Assembly: GCF_020524325.1 (NCBI RefSeq)
Contig: NZ_JAIVKY010000008.1
Span: 1 to 64,000 of the forward strand
Direction of reading: 5' to 3'
DNA length: 64,000 bases
Source: Sutcliffiella horikoshii
Lineage (GTDB): Bacteria; Bacillota; Bacilli; Bacillales; Bacillaceae_I
The position numbers were made by a program, and so were the translations under genes. Positions 59,136 to 64,000 of the stretch are shown here, piece after piece (the first letter of the stretch is position 1; every line of letters begins with the position of its first letter). The notes under the pieces are model-generated. The model did no database searches. It saw nothing but the letters and a program-made list of their open reading frames with translations, and was not told the origin of the DNA.

Positions 59136-59164
59136 TTGCAAATTTGTATGCGTTTTCTTATTAT
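59136..59164 (+). promoter_or_regulatory. Sigma-A promoter of the sulfoquinovose operon
   Basis: TTGCAA, 17-bp spacer, TATTAT; the start site would be about 59171, 80 nt before the first gene. Confidence 0.75.
59144..59158 (+). promoter_or_regulatory. Candidate cre site in the sulfoquinovose promoter spacer
   Basis: TTGTATGCGTTTTCT differs from WTGNAANCGNWNNCW at one position and fills the spacer between -35 and -10. Confidence 0.5.
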
Positions 59165-59170
59165 GTAGTT

Positions 59171-59199
59171 AAAGGTAATAACCTTTTACAAAAGGTAAC
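59171..59199 (+). promoter_or_regulatory. Palindromic operator of the sulfoquinovose operon
   Basis: AAAGGTAATAACCTTT is a palindrome followed by another half site AAAAGGTAAC. It lies at the transcription start, as expected for a repressor. The regulator gene is not in the window. Confidence 0.65.
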
Positions 59200-59249
59200 A
59201 ATATTATTATCATTTTAGAAACATCCAGACATTTTAGGAGGGAATTAGA

Positions 59250-59930
59250 ATGAAATATTTTTTAGATAGTGCAAAAATTGAAGAGATTCGTTATGCGTAT
59301 AAGAACTGGGGAATTGATGGAGTTACAACTAACCCTAGACATATCATGAACAGCGGCAAGCCTTTCTTAACAGTACTAAAAGAATTAGGTGAAGAATTTA
59401 AGGGCGTAGAGAACTTTCCTATCTCCGTTGAAATAAACCCACACTTAGAAGATCCTGAAGAAATGGTACGTGAAGGAAAAGAGATTGCTAGTTTATCAAG
59501 TAATTTCATCATCAAGATCCCTTGCACGGAGCCAGGCCTGATTGCTGCGAAAAGACTTGAGGAAGAAGGAATTCGTACAAACGTAACATTGGTATTCTCT
59601 CCTTCTCAAGCTTTACAACCTGCTAGAATCGGAGCTAAATTTGTTTCTCCTTTCGTTGGGTGGAAAGAAAACAGTGGAGAAGATACAGCACCTTACATTC
59701 AAGACATTGTAGATATCTATAAAATGTACAATGCTAAAACTGAAATCATTGTTGCAGCTCTTCGCAACGGTAAACAAATTGCAGACGCAGCCAAAGCTGG
59801 TGCAGATATTGTGACATGCGGATTTGATGTGTATAAAGCAAGCTTTGCACATCCATTCACAGATTACGGTCTAGGTGTTTTCCGTGATGCATGGGATAAC
59901 ACTGCCAAGGAATTGGAAGAAGTGAAGTAA
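59250..59930 (+). CDS. sftT: 6-deoxy-6-sulfofructose transaldolase (SftT-like)
   Basis: 226 residues, the short transaldolase/fructose-6-phosphate aldolase type. N terminus MKYFLDSAKIEEI and GVTTNPRHI; Schiff-base Lys89 in NFIIKIPCTEPG; FVSPFVGW; AALRNGKQIADAAKAGADIVTCGFDV. Taken alone it would be called a TalC/FSA-like enzyme. The following DUF4867, SSS and sulfoquinovosidase genes identify the sulfofructose-transaldolase pathway known in Bacillus and gut Firmicutes. There it moves glycerone from 6-deoxy-6-sulfofructose to an acceptor, leaving 3-sulfolactaldehyde. GGAGGG precedes the ATG. Confidence 0.88.
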   Translation: MKYFLDSAKIEEIRYAYKNWGIDGVTTNPRHIMNSGKPFLTVLKELGEEFKGVENFPISVEINPHLEDPEEMVREGKEIASLSSNFIIKIPCTEPGLIAAKRLEEEGIRTNVTLVFSPSQALQPARIGAKFVSPFVGWKENSGEDTAPYIQDIVDIYKMYNAKTEIIVAALRNGKQIADAAKAGADIVTCGFDVYKASFAHPFTDYGLGVFRDAWDNTAKELEEVK

Positions 59931-59942
59931 TGCAATTAGCTG

Positions 59943-59964
59943 GGCTCTCCCTAATCGGAGAGCC
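59943..59964 (+). terminator. Intercistronic hairpin between sftT and sftI
   Basis: GGCTCTCC / GGAGAGCC, an 8-bp perfect stem without a T run. It probably protects or processes the transcript and does not end it. Confidence 0.6.
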
Positions 59965-60003
59965 TGCCTAATATAACACTGTTACTATATAGGGGAGTTG
60001 TAA

Positions 60004-60681
60004 ATGTCTAAGCTTGAATTGTTAAGATCACTTAATACAAATCTATCCATTTTCGATATAGATGATGAAGAATTCTTACCTTTTGGTAGAATAGTAGAAG
60101 AATACGATTTCACAAGTTACCTTAACTATATGAATGATACGGATATTCCAAAGGAAGGCAATGTCTATATGGCATCGATTCCCGAAATGGAACAGAGATT
60201 ACCTTCCGGGTTAATCATGGATAACTTCTATGGTGGAATGGACATTCAAGTTGGTTATTGTAACGGAGTAAACTCCACTTTAAATGGTTTGGAGTACCAT
60301 AAATCCAGCGAAATTAATGTTGCAGGTACCGACATGGTTCTACTATTAGGACAGGTACAAGACATTGTAGATAATTCTTTTAAAAGTAATAATGTAACCG
60401 GTTTCTTCGTGCCGAAGGGCAAAGCAGTTGAACTTTACGCTACAACGCTCCATTTTGCTCCTTGTAAAGTGCAGGATGAAGGTTTTAAAACGGTTGTTAT
60501 TCTACCAAAAGGTACGAATGAACCTCTAAATGAAGGTCTAGTAAAAAAGTCAAAGGAAGATCAACTGTTATTTATGAAAAACAAGTGGCTTCTAGCACAC
60601 CCGGACAGAGAAGTGCTCTTGGAAAAAGGAGCATATCCAGGGATTAGTGGAGAAAACATCGAACTTTTCTATAAATTGTAA
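60004..60681 (+). CDS. sftI: Sulfoquinovose isomerase of the DUF4867 family (SftI-like)
   Basis: 225 residues matching DUF4867, a cupin-like family. VYMASIPEMEQR and MDIQVGYCNGVNSTLNGLEYHKSSEINVAGTD carry conserved His and Glu, with a second strand block LYATTLHFAPC, consistent with a metal-binding beta barrel. In the sulfofructose-transaldolase pathway this family converts sulfoquinovose to 6-deoxy-6-sulfofructose. The assignment rests on the gene context and family. AGGGGAG lies 6 nt before the ATG. Confidence 0.82.
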   Translation: MSKLELLRSLNTNLSIFDIDDEEFLPFGRIVEEYDFTSYLNYMNDTDIPKEGNVYMASIPEMEQRLPSGLIMDNFYGGMDIQVGYCNGVNSTLNGLEYHKSSEINVAGTDMVLLLGQVQDIVDNSFKSNNVTGFFVPKGKAVELYATTLHFAPCKVQDEGFKTVVILPKGTNEPLNEGLVKKSKEDQLLFMKNKWLLAHPDREVLLEKGAYPGISGENIELFYKL

Positions 60682-60717
60682 ACGCTTAAATAGTTTGGGA
60701 TTGAAGGGGTGACAGAT

Positions 60718-62496
60718 ATGGGGATGTCTAATGTCCTTTTTACATTATTATCATGTATGTTTTTTATGGGCCTTGTGGCTTGGTTTTCTTATCTGAAGAC
60801 AAGAGGAGAAGTAAACGATTCAACAGGTTACTTCCTGGCAGGTCGGGGATTGACTGGGATGTTTATCGCAGGTTCCTTGTTGCTAACAAATCTCTCGGCT
60901 GAACAATTGGTTGGTCTTAATGGGGCTTCTTACGGGAAGAACATGACCAACATGGCCTGGGAAGTGACAGCAGCATTTGCTATCACGATCATGGCTTTGT
61001 ATTTGCTTCCTAAATATCTGGGAGGGGCTTTTACAACGCTACCTGAGTTTTTAAGCACCCGTTATGATGAAGGAGTACGTCGATATACAGTTATCTTGTT
61101 CATGTTAGGGTATATCCTTGTAACGATTCCATCTACCCTTTATTCCGGGGCTTTAGCCATCTTGAAGCTTTTTGATGTGCCGGAACTTTTAGGGATTTCT
61201 TATGGTCAGTCTGTTTGGTTGATTATCTGGGTAGTTGGGATTATTGGAGCGATCTATGCGATTTTCGGAGGATTAAAAGCAGTTGCGGTTTCTGATACGA
61301 TCAATGGAATTGGATTGCTAGTTATTGGTTTGTTGATTCCCGTTCTGGGGTTTATCGCACTAGGTAATGGCAGTATGGTAGAAGGAATGAAGACCATAGC
61401 CCTTACACATCCTGAAAAGTTAAATGCCATTGGCGGAAGTGATGATTCTGTACCGTTTGGAACCATCTTTACAGGTATGATTTTTGCTAACCTCTTTTAT
61501 TGGGGAACGAACCAATACGTTATTCAACGTACGTTAGGAGCAAAAAGTTTATCAGAAGGACAAAAAGGGGTTCTTTACTCCGGATTTTTTAAATTAGCCA
61601 TTCCTTTATTCATGATGATACCTGGAGTCATTGCGTTTCATCTATATGGAGGAAATTTCGAATCTGTAGATTTGGCATATCCAGCACTTGTTGCTGACTT
61701 GTTACCAACTTATATGTCAGGCTTTTTCTTAGCAGTTTTACTTGGTGCTGTATTCAGTTCATTTAACTCTTTATTAAATTCAGCTGCAACGATGTTTGCA
61801 CTTGATATTTATAAACCGACTATGAATCCAAATGCTACAGATGCACAGCTAATTAAGATCAGTAAAATCTTTGGTGTGTTAATTGCCCTTGTATCGTTCT
61901 GTGTATCGCCGCTATTAATGGAAGCGTCTACAGGACTATGGGATCTGATTCGTCGATTTACAGGTTTCTTTAACATCCCGATTATTACGATTGTAATGGT
62001 AGGGCTGCTTTCCAAACGTGTTCCTGCATTAGCTGCAAAAGTGGTGGTTATCTTCCACGTAATCACGTATTACATGCTTGTATGGGGAACCAATCATCTT
62101 TTTGGATTCACAATCGATCTAAACTTTATTCATATTTATGCGATTCTATTCTTTGTGGAAGTTGGAATCATGTTGCTAATAGGTAACGTTAAACCATTGA
62201 AAACACCTTATGTTTATAAAAAGAATGCACAAGTGGAGCTTGCTCCATGGAAGTACTCTTTATTAACCACAGTAATTCTATTAACACTTGTAGTGATGAC
62301 ATATGTTGTCTTCTCTCCTGTCGGTTTAGCGTATGAGTCAGCAATTATTTCACCGTATTTCTGGCCTTTAATGGGCGGTGTGCTCTTGGTGTCAATTGTA
62401 ATGAGTTATTTGTCCATGAAAGTTTGGTATAAGAAATATGAAAACTATCTTGATAAGAAACAAGAAGAGCTTATCAATGAAAAAAAATCAGCGTAA
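60718..62496 (+). CDS. Sodium:solute symporter (SSS family), probable sulfoquinovose/SQ-glycoside importer
   Basis: About 592 residues, about 14 spans. SSS signatures: YFLAGRGLTGMFIAGSLLLT, NLSAEQLVGLNG, FGGLKAVAVSDTINGIGLL, NQYVIQRTLGAKS and AVLLGAVFSSFNSLLNSAAT. Similar proteins carry galactose, glucose or glycerol conjugates. Its position between the isomerase and the sulfoquinovosidase points to sulfoquinovose or its glyceryl glycoside. The GTG at 60709 is inside the ribosome site AAGGGGTG, so the ATG at 60718 is chosen. Confidence 0.87.
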   Translation: MGMSNVLFTLLSCMFFMGLVAWFSYLKTRGEVNDSTGYFLAGRGLTGMFIAGSLLLTNLSAEQLVGLNGASYGKNMTNMAWEVTAAFAITIMALYLLPKYLGGAFTTLPEFLSTRYDEGVRRYTVILFMLGYILVTIPSTLYSGALAILKLFDVPELLGISYGQSVWLIIWVVGIIGAIYAIFGGLKAVAVSDTINGIGLLVIGLLIPVLGFIALGNGSMVEGMKTIALTHPEKLNAIGGSDDSVPFGTIFTGMIFANLFYWGTNQYVIQRTLGAKSLSEGQKGVLYSGFFKLAIPLFMMIPGVIAFHLYGGNFESVDLAYPALVADLLPTYMSGFFLAVLLGAVFSSFNSLLNSAATMFALDIYKPTMNPNATDAQLIKISKIFGVLIALVSFCVSPLLMEASTGLWDLIRRFTGFFNIPIITIVMVGLLSKRVPALAAKVVVIFHVITYYMLVWGTNHLFGFTIDLNFIHIYAILFFVEVGIMLLIGNVKPLKTPYVYKKNAQVELAPWKYSLLTTVILLTLVVMTYVVFSPVGLAYESAIISPYFWPLMGGVLLVSIVMSYLSMKVWYKKYENYLDKKQEELINEKKSA

Positions 62497-62508
62497 GGGG
62501 GATATCCC

Positions 62509-64000
62509 ATGGCAGTTTTCACTGAAAATGAAATGATGCAAGTAGTGACGGAGAATAATAATTTTACTGTTACGTGGAAAGGGGAGGAAATTCTTCATCA
62601 CTCACCTGACACTCCCTTCCTTTTTGTGGGAAAAGGACAAGAAAATGTTAAGATGTTTCGCGGTAATTTTGATATTAAAGATTATGTAACGGAGCGCCTT
62701 GCCCTTCCGTTTATCCAAGTAAGAAACGAAAGCGAGTTTATTGAAATAGATTTTGCAAGTTACCCGAATGGTCCGTCTGTTGTAACCGTTCAGTTGGTGC
62801 AAAAAGAAAATGAAGTAAAGCTTGTTTTTGTAAAAGCGACGGAGAATATCAATCGTTTTTGGCTTCGCCTTCAGGCAAATAAAGAGGAGAAAGTATACGG
62901 TTGTGGAGAACAACTCACTCACTTCAATATGAGAGGGAAGAACTTCCCTCTATGGACCTCAGAACCCGGAGTTGGGAGAAATAAGAGCACCTATGTAACG
63001 TGGCAATCAGATGTTACTGGAATGGCTGGCGGAGATTATTATCATACAAATTATCCTCAACCTACCTTTGTATCAAGTAGAAAATATTATTGCCATGTAG
63101 AAACGACAGCTTATGCGGATTTTGATTTTAGAAATGACTCTTTTCATGAGCTTCAAATTTGGGAGATGCCAAAAGAAGTGGTGCTAGAAGGGGCAAATGA
63201 CTTTTTAGGATTGCTTGAGAAAATCACGGATCGCTTTGGACGTCAGCCGGAATTACCTGAATGGACCTATAACGGAATATGGCTAGGAATTCAGGGTGGT
63301 ACGGATGTAGTCGAGGAAAAACTAGAGAAGGCCCTTGCTAAAGGAGTTAAAGTAGGCGGTGTCTGGTGTCAGGATTGGCAAGGTATCCGTATGACTTCCT
63401 TTGGAAAGCGTCTAATGTGGAATTGGCAGTGGAATCCTGATGTGTATCCAAACTTGGATACAAAGATCCACGAATGGAAAGAAAAAGGAATACGTTTCCT
63501 CGGGTATATCAATCCATATGTGGCAGAGGAAGGGAATTTATTTGCGACAGCCAAGGAAAGAGGATATTTAGCATTGAATAACGTGAATGAAGTCTATTTA
63601 GTAGACTTTGGAGAGTTCTATTGCGGAGTAGTTGACTTTACAAACCCGCAAGCGACTGAATGGTATAAAACGGTCATTCAAGATAATCTGATTGGCTTTG
63701 GATTAGACGGATGGATGGCAGACTTCGGTGAGTATCTTCCTACAGATGTGAAGTTGCACAGTGGAGAAGATCCAATGAAAATGCATAATGCATGGCCGAC
63801 CATGTGGGCGAAAGTCAATTATGAAGCAGTTGAAGAAGCAGGTAAATTAGGAGAAGTCGTCTACTTCATGAGAGCAGGTTATACAGGTATACAAAAATAC
63901 AATACATTGCTATGGGGCGGGGACCAGAGTGTTGATTTTACCTTGGACGATGGTTTAGCATCGGTCATTCCTGCAGCACTTTCAGCAGGGATGCTTGGTA
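62509..64000 (+). CDS. sftG: Sulfoquinovosidase (GH31, YihQ/SftG-like), 3' end beyond the window
   Basis: 497 codons are visible and the frame is open at the window end; full length is expected to be about 665. Hydrolyses sulfoquinovosyl glycerol and related glycosides. The sequence follows E. coli YihQ closely: CGEQLTHFNMRGKNFPLWTS, GGDYYHTNYPQPTFVSSRKY, then WCQDWQGIRMTSFGKRLMWN, where the Gln, Arg and Trp bind the sulfonate. Nucleophile Asp is in GWMADFGEYLPTD and acid/base Asp in LWGGDQSVDF. The ATG follows AAGGGGG by 7 nt and 12 bp after the symporter gene. The substrate-binding residues make a general alpha-glucosidase unlikely. Confidence 0.94.
   Translation, partial: MAVFTENEMMQVVTENNNFTVTWKGEEILHHSPDTPFLFVGKGQENVKMFRGNFDIKDYVTERLALPFIQVRNESEFIEIDFASYPNGPSVVTVQLVQKENEVKLVFVKATENINRFWLRLQANKEEKVYGCGEQLTHFNMRGKNFPLWTSEPGVGRNKSTYVTWQSDVTGMAGGDYYHTNYPQPTFVSSRKYYCHVETTAYADFDFRNDSFHELQIWEMPKEVVLEGANDFLGLLEKITDRFGRQPELPEWTYNGIWLGIQGGTDVVEEKLEKALAKGVKVGGVWCQDWQGIRMTSFGKRLMWNWQWNPDVYPNLDTKIHEWKEKGIRFLGYINPYVAEEGNLFATAKERGYLALNNVNEVYLVDFGEFYCGVVDFTNPQATEWYKTVIQDNLIGFGLDGWMADFGEYLPTDVKLHSGEDPMKMHNAWPTMWAKVNYEAVEEAGKLGEVVYFMRAGYTGIQKYNTLLWGGDQSVDFTLDDGLASVIPAALSAGMLG

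Overview
The window looks like a chromosomal segment of an AT-rich, endospore-forming Bacillaceae (Bacillus sensu lato; a Sutcliffiella-like relative is my guess). The grounds are a 23S-5S-tRNA cluster in the order of the Bacillus trnD operon, a queG-cspR-prkA-yhbH neighbourhood as in Bacillus subtilis, sporulation genes (prkA, yhbH, racA-like, a KinB-like kinase), a yhcT/yhcU/yhcX-like block, and strong AGGAGG ribosome sites with TTG and GTG starts.

Layout. 1-2064: rRNA 3' end and 17 tRNA genes. 2152-12690: queG, a B3/B4-domain protein, a NERD protein, an amidase, trmL, prkA, yhbH and a KinB-like sensor kinase. 12921-18789: a dipeptide/oligopeptide ABC importer whose binding protein is divergent from the permease/ATPase operon. 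19227-31198: the most notable region. A textbook sigma-54 promoter (GG-N10-GC) drives a second peptide importer, a secreted multidomain cyanophycinase and an isoaspartyl dipeptidase, followed by a sigma-54-dependent activator. I read this as a regulon for scavenging environmental cyanophycin: secreted depolymerase, beta-Asp dipeptide uptake, intracellular hydrolysis to Asp plus Arg or Lys. One permease carries a roughly 220-residue extracellular insertion that looks like tandem Ig-like (BIG2) domains.

31324-45920: mixed housekeeping and stress genes: AGCS amino-acid symporter, two ring-cleavage dioxygenases with MhqR-type operators, proC, a membrane-anchored MsrAB, a FluC pair, a KinB-like pseudokinase that has lost its phospho-acceptor histidine, and a RacA-like protein. 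46217-47678: an RRNPP-type HTH-TPR receptor followed by a 48-codon secreted propeptide, a probable quorum-sensing pair. 47839-58219: quinone reductase, glyoxal reductase-like AKR, metal-binding-like lipoprotein, RluA-type pseudouridine synthase, thiol-disulfide pair, oligo-1,6-glucosidase with a cre site, YhcX. 59136-64000: a sulfoquinovose operon of the sulfofructose-transaldolase type (transaldolase, DUF4867 isomerase, SSS symporter, GH31 sulfoquinovosidase cut by the window end) with a clear promoter, a cre-like site and a palindromic operator.

Two families of non-coding repeats are spread between genes. One consists of arrays with a 52-bp (one with 51-bp) period at four loci; these share the skeleton GTCAT-N11-GAGGACAAT but are homogenised locus by locus. 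The other is a 70-140 bp GC-rich REP-like element, found nine times and clustered around 48.5-50.8 kb. Several start codons below were moved downstream of the longest frame to fit the Shine-Dalgarno sequence.
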